A stretch of DNA of 49,479 nt from positions 6,427-55,905 of the forward strand of contig NZ_QRMP01000026.1 of the NCBI RefSeq assembly GCF_003473295.1, in the 5' to 3' direction. Shown here in pieces: positions 23,064-31,224 of this stretch (position 1 is the stretch's first letter; each line of letters opens with the position of its first letter). Origin of the DNA: Parabacteroides sp. AM08-6 (lineage in GTDB: Bacteria > Bacteroidota > Bacteroidia > Bacteroidales > Tannerellaceae). The notes beneath the pieces were generated by a model. The model did not search any database, had not been told where the DNA came from, and saw nothing but the letters and a program-made list of their open reading frames with translations. The position numbers were made by a program, and so were the translations under genes.

Positions 23064-25073
23064 ATGCAGCAAGAAGATGATTTAAGAGGGCTTGCAAGGG
23101 TCATGGACTTTATGCGGGCTGTCAGTATTCTATTCGTGGGAATAAACGTGTACTGGTTCTGTTACTCCACCCTGAAAGAATGGGGAGTAACCTTTGAAGT
23201 GATAGACAAGATACTGTGGAACTTCCAGCGCACCACCGGGTTGTTCTCGTCCGTTCTTTGGACGAAACTTTTTGCGGTGGTGTTCCTCGCCTTGTCGTGT
23301 ATCGGCACTAAGGGCGTGAAAGAGGAAAAGATAACGTGGACGAAGATACATTGCAGCCTTACAGTAGGAGTAATTTTGTTCTTTCTGAACTGGTGGCTGC
23401 TGGAACTGCCACTGCCACATACGGCGGACACCGTGTTTTATATCGCCACGCTGTCGGCGGGCTATATCTGTATGCTCATGGCGGGTACATGGATGTCCCG
23501 GTTGTTGAAAAACAACCTCATGGATGATGTCTTTAATACGGAAAATGAAAGTTTCCAGCAGGAAACAAGGCTTGTCGAGAACGAGTATTCGGTAAATCTG
23601 CCTACCCGGTTCTACTATAAGAAGAAATGGAATAATGGCTGGATAAATGTTGTAAACCCGTTCCGTGCCAGCCTTGTATTGGGAACGCCGGGCAGCGGAA
23701 AATCTTATGCGGTGGTAAACAGTTACATAAAACAGCAAATCGAGAAAGGTTTTGCACTCTATTGTTATGATTACAAATTTCCTGACCTTTCAGAAATCGC
23801 TTACAATCACCTACTTAATCACTTAGACGGTTACAAAGTCAAGCCTAAGTTCTATATTATCAATTTTGACGACCCCCGCAAGAGCCACCGATGCAACCCT
23901 ATAAACGCCAGCTTCATGTCGGACATTGCGGATGCCTACGAAGCCAGCTACACGATAATGCTTAACCTCAATCGCAGTTGGATAAGCAAGCAAGGCGACT
24001 TCTTCGTGGAAAGTCCGATTATCCTGCTTGCAGCCATTATTTGGTACTTGCGCATCTATCAGGGCGGCAAGTATTGCACGTTCCCCCATGCCATTGAACT
24101 GTTGAACAAGAAATATGCCGATGTTTTTACCATTTTGCGCAGCTATCCCGAACTGGAAAACTATCTTTCCCCGTTTGTAGATGCTTGGGAATCAGACGCT
24201 CAAGAGCAGTTGCAGGGTCAAATAGCAAGTGCAAAAATCCCGCTTTCAAGGATGATTTCACCCGCTCTTTACTGGGTAATGACGGGTGATGATTTTTCGC
24301 TGGACATCAACAACCCGAAAGAGCCTAAAATCTTGGTTGTCGGCAACAATCCCGACCGTCAGAACATCTATTCGGCGGCACTGGGATTATATAATTCCCG
24401 TATCGTGAAGCTGATAAACAAGAAAGGTCAGCTTAAAAGTTCGGTGATTATAGACGAGTTGCCAACGATTTATTTTCGTGGGCTTGACAATTTGATTGCG
24501 ACCGCCCGAAGCAACAAGGTTGCGGTTCTGCTGGGCTTTCAGGATTACAGCCAGCTTACCCGTGACTACGGGGACAAGGAAAGCCGGGTAATCCAAAATA
24601 CTGTGGGCAACGTGTTCAGCGGTCAGGTAGTCGGTGAAACGGCAAAAATACTGTCGGAGCGTTTCGGAAAGGTGTTGCAGAAACGGCAGAGCATGACGAT
24701 AAACCAGCGGGAAAAGTCCACCTCGATAAGCACTCAAATGGACAGCCTGATACCCGCCAGTAAAATATCCAACCTCACGCAAGGTATGTTCGTGGGTGCT
24801 GTGGCGGACAACTTCGATGAACGGATAGAGCAGAAGATTTTCCACTGTGAAATCGTGGTGGACAATGAAAAGGTGAAGCGGGAAACCGCCCGTTACGTGA
24901 AGTTGCCGCAGATAATCGACTTCACCGACAAGGACGGCAACGACCGGATGCAGGAGGAGATACAAGCCAATTACGACCGCATCCGTCAGGAAGTCCGTCA
25001 GATTGTCGAGGACGAGATAACCCGGATTAAGAACGACCCGGAGCTATGCCACCTGATAAGAGAGGAAGAATAA
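23064..25073 (+). CDS. mobC: MobC, VirD4/TraG-type coupling protein
   Basis: 669 residues. Several N-terminal hydrophobic segments (residues about 15-35, 65-85 and 90-140), then a hexameric ATPase domain with Walker A LGTPGSGKSYAV at about residues 206-217 and Walker B-like SSVIIDELPTIYF at about 455. It brings the relaxase-DNA complex to the secretion channel. MobC of CTnDOT is this coupling protein, not a relaxosome protein. Confidence 0.95.
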   Translation: MQQEDDLRGLARVMDFMRAVSILFVGINVYWFCYSTLKEWGVTFEVIDKILWNFQRTTGLFSSVLWTKLFAVVFLALSCIGTKGVKEEKITWTKIHCSLTVGVILFFLNWWLLELPLPHTADTVFYIATLSAGYICMLMAGTWMSRLLKNNLMDDVFNTENESFQQETRLVENEYSVNLPTRFYYKKKWNNGWINVVNPFRASLVLGTPGSGKSYAVVNSYIKQQIEKGFALYCYDYKFPDLSEIAYNHLLNHLDGYKVKPKFYIINFDDPRKSHRCNPINASFMSDIADAYEASYTIMLNLNRSWISKQGDFFVESPIILLAAIIWYLRIYQGGKYCTFPHAIELLNKKYADVFTILRSYPELENYLSPFVDAWESDAQEQLQGQIASAKIPLSRMISPALYWVMTGDDFSLDINNPKEPKILVVGNNPDRQNIYSAALGLYNSRIVKLINKKGQLKSSVIIDELPTIYFRGLDNLIATARSNKVAVLLGFQDYSQLTRDYGDKESRVIQNTVGNVFSGQVVGETAKILSERFGKVLQKRQSMTINQREKSTSISTQMDSLIPASKISNLTQGMFVGAVADNFDERIEQKIFHCEIVVDNEKVKRETARYVKLPQIIDFTDKDGNDRMQEEIQANYDRIRQEVRQIVEDEITRIKNDPELCHLIREEE

Positions 25074-25106
25074 CCGATATTCTTTCCTGACAGACAGTAT
25101 TTTTAC

Positions 25107-25114
25107 TAATTTTG
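25107..25114 (+). promoter_or_regulatory. Bacteroides -7 box TAATTTTG upstream of the AlbA_2 gene
   Basis: Exact TAnnTTTG, 12 bp upstream of the start codon region. The short leader suggests that the gene has its own promoter despite following mobC closely. Confidence 0.55.
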
Positions 25115-25125
25115 CAGACAAAGAA

Positions 25126-26478
25126 ATGATTATGAACGAAAACCAAAATACGGAATGGAAAGAAAGCTGGCGTGACGAGTATCTGAAATGGATATGCGGC
25201 TTTGCCAACGCCACAGGCGGCAAGATATATATAGGTATGAATGACGACGGTGAGGTAATTGGCGTTGCCGATGCCGACAAACTGCTGGAAGACATACCGA
25301 ACAAAGTGCGTGACGTGCTGGGTATCATCGTGGACGTGAACCTGCTGGAAGAAAACGGGCTGAAATATATCGAGATTGATGTGCCGCCTTATTCCAATCC
25401 TATCAATTACAAAGGTCAGTACCACTATCGCAGCGGCAGCACGAAACAGGAGTTGAAAGGTGCGGCGTTGAACCGTTTTATCCTGCAACGTACTGGCAGG
25501 CATTGGGACGAATTTCCCATAGAGTGGGCGGGCATAGAAGAACTTTCCACCAGCGCATTAGACCGTTTCCGCAAGGAAGCGGCGAGAAGCGGGCGTGTGG
25601 ACGAAGATGTGTTGAAAGATACTACCGAAAATTTGCTGCACGATTTGCGGCTGATTGACACTCAAACCAACCGCCCGACCCGTGCCGCCTTGCTGTTGTT
25701 CCACCCCGACCCGGAACGCTTTGTAACCGGGGCTTATATCAAGATAGGTTTCTTCCGGGATGATAAGGGTAACTTGGAGTTTCAGGACGAGGTTCACGGC
25801 TCTTTAATGGAACAGGTAGATAAGGCAATGGACTTGATAAAGACCAAATACCTGATTTATCGCATTTCATACGAGGGCATTTCCCGGCGTGAAACACCGC
25901 AGTTCCCGGTGGAAGCTGTCAGGGAGTCACTGATGAATTGTGTGGCACATAAAGACTATGCCAGTGCCGTCCCCATTCAGATTAGTGTGTTCCCCGACCA
26001 TATCACCTTTTGGAACGCCGGGCAGTTGCCGGAAAGCTGGACGACCGAAAAACTTTTTGAAAGCCACCCGTCCTCTCCCTATAACCCGTTAATCGCCAAC
26101 GCCTTTTTCAGAAGCGGGGATATTGAAAGCTGGGGACGTGGTTACAAGCGTATCTTGGAAGCTGTCAGCGCATACAAGTTGTTGCCGCCCAAACTTGAAA
26201 TGTTAAGCGGTCTGATGATTACCTATTATACCGATATACGTTCGCAGTTATTGGCGCAGCGGGTGGATGAAAGGTATATACCCATTATTGAGTATGCAGC
26301 CCAAAATGGAAGCGTTACCAACTCGGACGTTCAAAGAATATTGAACACCAATCGGACTACTGCATATCGTTTGTTGCAACAAATGGAAGCGTGGCTGGAA
26401 ATGCAGGGTGTTACAGGGAAAAGCACTTATTACACAATCAAAGGCTTGCCAAACGCTTCACAAACGCTCCAAAAATAA
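25126..26478 (+). CDS. AlbA_2 (Schlafen-type) ATP-binding regulator-like protein
   Basis: 450 residues. N-terminal AlbA_2 domain (EWKESWRDEYLKWICGFANA, then GGKIYIGMNDDGEV); a middle domain with ATP-binding and HATPase_c_4-like features (ESLMNCVAHKDYA and GDIESWGRGYKRI); and a C-terminal winged helix (NGSVTNSDVQRILNTNRTTA). Proteins of this type act as DNA-binding regulators or in defence. It sits between the mob operon and topB with its own promoter and terminator. The start may be the second ATG at 25132. Role in the element unknown. Confidence 0.8.
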   Translation: MIMNENQNTEWKESWRDEYLKWICGFANATGGKIYIGMNDDGEVIGVADADKLLEDIPNKVRDVLGIIVDVNLLEENGLKYIEIDVPPYSNPINYKGQYHYRSGSTKQELKGAALNRFILQRTGRHWDEFPIEWAGIEELSTSALDRFRKEAARSGRVDEDVLKDTTENLLHDLRLIDTQTNRPTRAALLLFHPDPERFVTGAYIKIGFFRDDKGNLEFQDEVHGSLMEQVDKAMDLIKTKYLIYRISYEGISRRETPQFPVEAVRESLMNCVAHKDYASAVPIQISVFPDHITFWNAGQLPESWTTEKLFESHPSSPYNPLIANAFFRSGDIESWGRGYKRILEAVSAYKLLPPKLEMLSGLMITYYTDIRSQLLAQRVDERYIPIIEYAAQNGSVTNSDVQRILNTNRTTAYRLLQQMEAWLEMQGVTGKSTYYTIKGLPNASQTLQK

Positions 26479-26574
26479 GCTGTATTTCAGTCTTGTTCTA
26501 TGTGTATGGCTCATTATTAGCTTGTTAGCAAGACGGCAAACGCTTCATAAACGCTTCACAAAAGGCTCACCCCA

Positions 26575-26605
26575 AGAGAGTGATTAACTTCGCTCTCTTT
26601 TTTTA
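26575..26605 (+). terminator. Terminator after the AlbA_2 gene
   Basis: AGAGAGTGA and TCGCTCTCT form a 9-bp stem with one T-G pair around TTAACT, followed by a run of T. Confidence 0.8.
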
Positions 26606-26653
26606 TGCCCTTTTCAATTCTGCAACCAATGGTTGCGGAATTTCGTCCCACCC

Positions 26654-26688
26654 GGACAATTTGGGACATCGTAGGACAAATTCGGACA
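26654..26688 (-). promoter_or_regulatory. Paired 15-bp motif upstream of the DUF3945-topB operon
   Basis: GGACAATTTGGGACA at 26654 and GGACAAATTCGGACA at 26674, start to start 20 bp. They are reverse-strand versions of the TGTCCSRAWTTGTCC motif and lie about 40 bp upstream of the -7 box at 26727. Confidence 0.55.
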
Positions 26689-26726
26689 GCCCTTGCCGCC
26701 CGTCCAAATATAGCATATTTAGTCGC

Positions 26727-26734
26727 TACCTTTG
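26727..26734 (+). promoter_or_regulatory. -7 box TACCTTTG of the DUF3945-topB operon
   Basis: Exact TAnnTTTG, 40 bp before the start codon at 26775. The leader between holds one copy of the ACCACTAAAATTTCAATTA motif. Confidence 0.6.
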
Positions 26735-26751
26735 GACGGGACTATTCCCGT

Positions 26752-26771
26752 AACCACTAAAATTTCAATTA
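26752..26771 (+). repeat. Leader motif copy at the DUF3945 gene
   Basis: AACCACTAAAATTTCAATTA ends 3 bp before the start codon, exactly as at traN on the other strand. Confidence 0.6.
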
Positions 26772-26774
26772 TTT

Positions 26775-28091
26775 ATGGCAAACAGAATGACCCTGCCCGC
26801 AGAGGGACAGGAAAAAGACGTGCTGCTGGTCTTGGATAAACAGCAGGGAAAGGTGAGTGCCGTTAAGGGTATCGACAAGGACGGCAATTTGCAGACCGTA
26901 CCGCCGACACGTGGCGGCGAGTTCATGCAGGTGGACAGGAACAGCGATGTGTTCAGCAACTTCATTTCCAATTTCTTCCGCAAGTTCCAAGACACTTCCG
27001 GGCTGGAACTTTTCAGTGTCAGGGCTTCCGAGGTGGAGCTACACGCAAAGGCAATCGAGGACAACCACCGCAACCCTACACCGGAGGGCAACAAGCGGGC
27101 TGAAATGTTACGAGTTCCGAAGCCCGACTTCCACGAGTTCAAGCAGGGCTACCGCTTCGACCCGGCAAAAATCGACTGGGAGAACCTGAAAAAAGTCGGC
27201 ATCACCGCCGACACCCTGAAAAACACGAGGGACTTCGACCGGGTGATGCGTGGCTATAAATCACGCAACACCTACACCGTTTCGGGAACGGTGGGCGGCT
27301 TCTACCTCAAACCTACCGATGTAAAACTATCATTCTATCAGGCAAAAGACGGCACGGTAGTACCCAAGCTGCACGGCGTACAGCAGGACGAGAAACTGTT
27401 GCAACGCCCATACAACGGACACGAGTTTACCAAGCAGGAGCAAAGTAACCTGCAATCTATCGGTAACTTAGGAAGCATCGCCCAAATCAAAGACCCGAAA
27501 AGCGGCGAGCCAATCCCCGTGTTCGTCAGCCGGGACAGGTACACGCACGAACTAGAGTATATGCGGGCTGACAAGTGGAAATGCCCCGACACCATTTGCA
27601 ACGTGAAAGTCAGCCCGGAACAGAAAGCCGCCTTTGAAGCTGGGCAAGCGGTGAAAATGGAAAACCTGCAATTCAGGGACGGCACGAAGCGCAGTGCCTA
27701 TTTGCAGGTCAGTGCGGTGGAGCGTGGCTTGGAATTCCTGCCGAGGTCTGCCGTCCAGTTCTTGCAGCAGGGACAACAGCCCGCAGAGCAACAAGTCGCT
27801 GGCATAAAGGACGGCAAGGGCGTTGAGTTCAACGGTCATGTGCAGCCCGGTGCACAGGGCAAATCCCCCGACAAGATACAGCCGAAAGACGTTACCCCCG
27901 CCGCCGAGAGCCGGACGCAGGTAGCGGTCAATTCGGAGGGCAAGACCAACGAAGCCACCAAGCAGGGCAAAGAGCCGCTGAAACAGGGGCAGGACAAGCC
28001 CACCGCCAAGCAGAAAGAGAAGCAGGAGAAAGCGCAGGACAAGAGCCTGAAAGCGGACAAGCCCAAGAAGTCCAAAGGAATGAAAATGTAA
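26775..28091 (+). CDS. DUF3945 family protein
   Basis: 438 residues. N-terminal region (VLLVLDKQQGKVSAVKGIDK) and a central repeated beta-rich part (GTVVPKLHGVQQDEKLLQRP) typical of DUF3945 proteins encoded next to topB in conjugative elements. The C-terminal 100 residues are low complexity, rich in Lys, Gln and Glu. No signal peptide, so it is cytoplasmic. Probably a partner in DNA processing, inferred only from its constant neighbour. Confidence 0.8.
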   Translation: MANRMTLPAEGQEKDVLLVLDKQQGKVSAVKGIDKDGNLQTVPPTRGGEFMQVDRNSDVFSNFISNFFRKFQDTSGLELFSVRASEVELHAKAIEDNHRNPTPEGNKRAEMLRVPKPDFHEFKQGYRFDPAKIDWENLKKVGITADTLKNTRDFDRVMRGYKSRNTYTVSGTVGGFYLKPTDVKLSFYQAKDGTVVPKLHGVQQDEKLLQRPYNGHEFTKQEQSNLQSIGNLGSIAQIKDPKSGEPIPVFVSRDRYTHELEYMRADKWKCPDTICNVKVSPEQKAAFEAGQAVKMENLQFRDGTKRSAYLQVSAVERGLEFLPRSAVQFLQQGQQPAEQQVAGIKDGKGVEFNGHVQPGAQGKSPDKIQPKDVTPAAESRTQVAVNSEGKTNEATKQGKEPLKQGQDKPTAKQKEKQEKAQDKSLKADKPKKSKGMKM

Positions 28092-28117
28092 TATCCACCA
28101 TTAAAAAGTAAAGAATT

Positions 28118-30205
28118 ATGATTGCATTGATAGCAGAGAAGCCCAGCGTGGCAAAAGACATCGCCCGCATCATCGGGGCGACCCAGAGTAATGACGGTTA
28201 TCTTTCCGGCAACGGGTATATGGTGACATGGGCGTTCGGCCACTTAATCCAGCTTGCCATGCCGGAAGCCTACGGCGTGGCGAACTTCCGCAGGGAGAGC
28301 CTGCCCGTACTGCCGACCGATTTCCAATTAATCCCCCGTCAGGTGAAAGCGGAGAAAGGTTACAAGGCAGACCCCGGCGTTCTGAAACAGTTGAAAGTGA
28401 TAAAGGAAGTGTTCGACCAGTGCGACAAGATTATTGTAGCCACCGATGCCGGGCGAGAAGGTGAGTTAATCTTCCGCTATATCTTCCACTACCTGAACTG
28501 CCGCAAGCCCTTTGTCCGCTTGTGGATAAGCAGCCTTACCGACAAGGCAATCCGTGAGGGGTTGGAAAACCTGCAACCGGGCGGGCGTTACGATAACCTC
28601 TACCTCTCTGCCAAGTCCCGTAGTGAAGCGGACTGGCTGATAGGGATAAACGCCACCCAAGCGTTGAGCGTGGCAGCCGGGCAGGGCGTGTTCTCGTTGG
28701 GCAGGGTGCAGACACCCACGCTCGTGATGATATGCAGCCGCTATTTGGAGAACAAGAATTTCGTACCCGCCAAGTTTTGGCAACTCAAAAACCATACCAC
28801 CAACGGGGAAATAAGTTTCACCGCCCAATCGACCGCCAAATGGGAGCAGCAGCCCGAAGCCATAGCCGCCCTGCAACGGGTAAAGGATGCCGGGCAACTT
28901 GTAGTTAAATCCGTTGAGAGGAAAGAAGCCAGCCAAGAACCGCCGCTTTTGTACGACCTTACCACGCTGCAAAAGGAAGCAAACACGAAGCTGGACTTTT
29001 CGGCAGACAAGACGCTTTCCATAGCGCAAAGCCTATATGAAAAGAAAGTGATGTCCTATCCGAGAACCGGAAGCCGCTATATATCTGAGGACGTTTTCGA
29101 TGAAATGCCGGAGCGTGTCGCCCTGCTGAGGCAATACTCCCGCTTTGCCGGGTATGCCGCTGGGCTGGACGGCACACCCCTGAACCGCCGCAGCGTGAAT
29201 GACGGCAAAGTGACCGACCACCACGCCTTAATCATTACCGAGAACCTGCCCGGCGAACTCTCCAAAGACGAACGGGCGGTTTACGAGCTGGTAGCCGGGC
29301 GTATGCTTGAAGCCTTTTCAGGCAAGTGCGTGAAAGACGTTAGCACCGCCGTGCTGTCAGGGGGAGATACCGACTTCACAGTGAAAGGGTCTGTGATGAA
29401 AGAAGCCGGGTGGCGTGCCGTGTTCGGCGAGCAGGAAACGGGCGGTGATGAAGAAGCCGCCAGCCTACCGCCACTCCAAGAGGGCGAAAGCCTGCCGATT
29501 TCCAACGTGGAACTGTTGGAGAAGCAGACCAAGCCGAAACCGCTGCACACGGAAAGCAGCCTGCTTGCCGCAATGGAGAACGCAGGCAGGGAACTGGAAA
29601 ATGCCGAACTGAAAGCCAGCCTGAAAGATGCCGGGATAGGCACGCCCGCCACCCGTGCGGCGATTATCGAAACGCTGTTCGCCCGCCAGTACATCGTGCG
29701 TGAGAAGAAGAACCTTGTGCCTACCGAGAAAGGGCTTGCCGTTTACAAGATTGTCAAGGACAAGAAGATTGCCGATGTCGAAATGACGGGCATGTGGGAA
29801 ACCGCCCTTTCCAAGATAGAAGCGGGCAGCATGGATGCCGACACGTTCCGAAAGGGCATCGAGGTGTACGCCGCCCAAATCACGGCGGAACTGCTTTCGG
29901 TGCAGTTGTCTGTCGCCAATGGCGAAACTTGTTCCTGCCCCAAATGTAATAACGGGCGTATCTTGTTCTACCCAAAAGTGGCGAAGTGTTCCAACGTGGA
30001 CTGCACGCTTACTATATTCCGTAACAAGTGCGACAAGCAACTGACTGACAAGCAGATTGTCGAACTGGTAACGAAACGCAAGACCGGGCTAATCAAGGGG
30101 TTCAAGGGCAAGAACGGCAAGGCTTTCGATGCCTCGCTGGTACTGGACGGGCAGTTCAATGTCGGTTTTTCATTCCCCGAAAAGAAAGCGAAACCGAAGA
30201 AATAG
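28118..30205 (+). CDS. topB: DNA topoisomerase III (TopB family)
   Basis: 695 residues. TOPRIM domain (MIALIAEKPSVAKDIARIIG, ATDAGREGELIFRY), type IA topoisomerase domains and a C-terminal Cys4 zinc region (CPKCNNGRI, CSNVDCTL). The catalytic Tyr is residue 314 in MSYPRTGSRY; the usual Asp after RT is Gly here. The equivalent gene in CTnDOT is exc. It could relax or decatenate DNA during excision or transfer. It ends 96 bp before the converging RibD-like gene. Confidence 0.95.
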   Translation: MIALIAEKPSVAKDIARIIGATQSNDGYLSGNGYMVTWAFGHLIQLAMPEAYGVANFRRESLPVLPTDFQLIPRQVKAEKGYKADPGVLKQLKVIKEVFDQCDKIIVATDAGREGELIFRYIFHYLNCRKPFVRLWISSLTDKAIREGLENLQPGGRYDNLYLSAKSRSEADWLIGINATQALSVAAGQGVFSLGRVQTPTLVMICSRYLENKNFVPAKFWQLKNHTTNGEISFTAQSTAKWEQQPEAIAALQRVKDAGQLVVKSVERKEASQEPPLLYDLTTLQKEANTKLDFSADKTLSIAQSLYEKKVMSYPRTGSRYISEDVFDEMPERVALLRQYSRFAGYAAGLDGTPLNRRSVNDGKVTDHHALIITENLPGELSKDERAVYELVAGRMLEAFSGKCVKDVSTAVLSGGDTDFTVKGSVMKEAGWRAVFGEQETGGDEEAASLPPLQEGESLPISNVELLEKQTKPKPLHTESSLLAAMENAGRELENAELKASLKDAGIGTPATRAAIIETLFARQYIVREKKNLVPTEKGLAVYKIVKDKKIADVEMTGMWETALSKIEAGSMDADTFRKGIEVYAAQITAELLSVQLSVANGETCSCPKCNNGRILFYPKVAKCSNVDCTLTIFRNKCDKQLTDKQIVELVTKRKTGLIKGFKGKNGKAFDASLVLDGQFNVGFSFPEKKAKPKK

Positions 30206-30254
30206 CCTATCTTTACCGCTGAAATTTCATTGTGATAGGTTTTGCCACTTATGA

Positions 30255-30275
30255 TAATTGAAATTTTAGTGGTTG
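30255..30275 (-). repeat. Leader motif copy between converging genes
   Basis: Minus strand CAACCACTAAAATTTCAATTA, shown as CAACCACTAAAAT and TTCAATTA. Unlike other copies it does not precede a gene start; it lies after the RibD-like gene. Confidence 0.5.
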
Positions 30276-30303
30276 CGCCCGGCGGGAACCGGGCGCATTT
30301 TTT
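30275..30303 (+). terminator. Terminator of topB
   Basis: GCGCCCGG and CCGGGCGC form a perfect 8-bp stem around CGGGAA, followed by ATTTTTT. It also overlaps the end of the leftward gene at 30302. Confidence 0.85.
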
Positions 30304-30820
30304 ATACGCACCCACTAAACAGGTAGGTCGAGCGGACAACCCCGTTATCCAGCACCCCGCTTTCCGAGAACTTCCACAGCGAGCCGAGTGTTTCCCCTAT
30401 GAAGCCGATGCCTTTTCCCACCATGACCGGGACGGTGTAGATTGTCAGGCTGTCCAGCAGTCCGGCTTTAATCAATGAAGTAAGCAGCTTGCCGCCGCCC
30501 ACCACCAGTATGTCGGTTTCCTGTTTCAGTTCATAAATCCTTTGCAGCGGTTCTTCGGTCAGGAACTCCACGCCGCAGTCAGGTGTCACGTTGGTATCAT
30601 AGTGTGACACCACAAAAGACCGCTTGCTTTTGTGCGGCCACCCGCCCCAGTGTTCAAAGATGTAGTTGTAGGTGTTCGCCCCCATAAGCAGGCAATCTGC
30701 ATCCAAATAGTATTTGCCGATGATAGCTTTTACTTCATCAGGCAACCAGTCCAATTCTTGGTCTAAGGTGGCTGTATGTCCGTCAAGAGATACGGCGATG
30801 TGCGCTTTAATTTGTTTCAT
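30302..30820 (-). CDS. RibD C-terminal/dihydrofolate-reductase-fold protein
   Basis: 172 residues from the ATG at 30820 (MKQIKAHIAVSLDGHTA). The DHFR-like fold is shown by the nucleotide-binding pattern DILVVGGGKLLTSLIKAGLL and by GANTYNYIF. Members are NADPH-dependent reductases of uncertain substrate. It is not one of the classical trimethoprim-resistance enzymes. It belongs to the accessory part of the element; a paralogue is at 37255. Confidence 0.8.
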   Translation of the reverse strand: MKQIKAHIAVSLDGHTATLDQELDWLPDEVKAIIGKYYLDADCLLMGANTYNYIFEHWGGWPHKSKRSFVVSHYDTNVTPDCGVEFLTEEPLQRIYELKQETDILVVGGGKLLTSLIKAGLLDSLTIYTVPVMVGKGIGFIGETLGSLWKFSESGVLDNGVVRSTYLFSGCV

Positions 30821-30899
30821 CCTATCAGGTGTTAAACAGTTGATAATTCTTTTCAAATCGCCCGCCTGCATCTCAAAAAAGAAGCGTGAACTTACACTG

Positions 30900-31027
30900 C
30901 TCCAAAGTAGAGGTACTGGCATACCTTAAATGACGAAACAGGCAAGCCCACGCTATGACAAAGCATAGCATAGACATTGCGCTGAAAATCTCGTCATTTT
31001 TGAAAAGTGCCAGTTTTCTACTTTGAG
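30900..31027. mobile_element. MITE-like inverted-repeat sequence
   Basis: About 37-bp imperfect inverted repeats (left CTCCAAAGTAGAGGTACTGG.., right ..GTTTTCTACTTTGAG) enclose about 54 bp with its own short palindrome GCTATG/CATAGC. The arms match CTC-AAAGTAGA, ACTGGCA and AAATGACGA in both. It contains no coding sequence. A small non-autonomous element or a long structured leader of the RibD-like gene are both possible. Confidence 0.45.
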
Positions 31028-31224
31028 ATATTCGGCGAACGAATATGTTATATATAAAGACGAAATTACAACCGAGGCTGTTCAATCGCCGTTATTCTCT
31101 TATATTGCTTTTGCAAAAGTAGTTAAAATCACCGGAATAACCTTGTAAACAGAAAAAATCCTGCCGTGTTTCACAACAGGACAGGACACAAGCACCTAAA
31201 AATACACAAGTTCCGCCCATACGC
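31028..31224. other. Intergenic region before the primase end
   Basis: No gene seen. Minus-strand TACTTTTG (31115-31122) is an exact TAnnTTTG box that could drive the RibD-like gene through the MITE-like leader. An inverted repeat ACACAAG/CTTGTGT with GCCC/GGGC (about 31206-31243) overlaps the last codons of the primase and could be its terminator. Confidence 0.4.

Noticed and set aside
30302..30820. Trimethoprim-resistance dihydrofolate reductase
   Set aside because: The protein belongs to the RibD C-terminal type group with a DHFR-like fold; key features of DfrA/DfrB enzymes are not seen.
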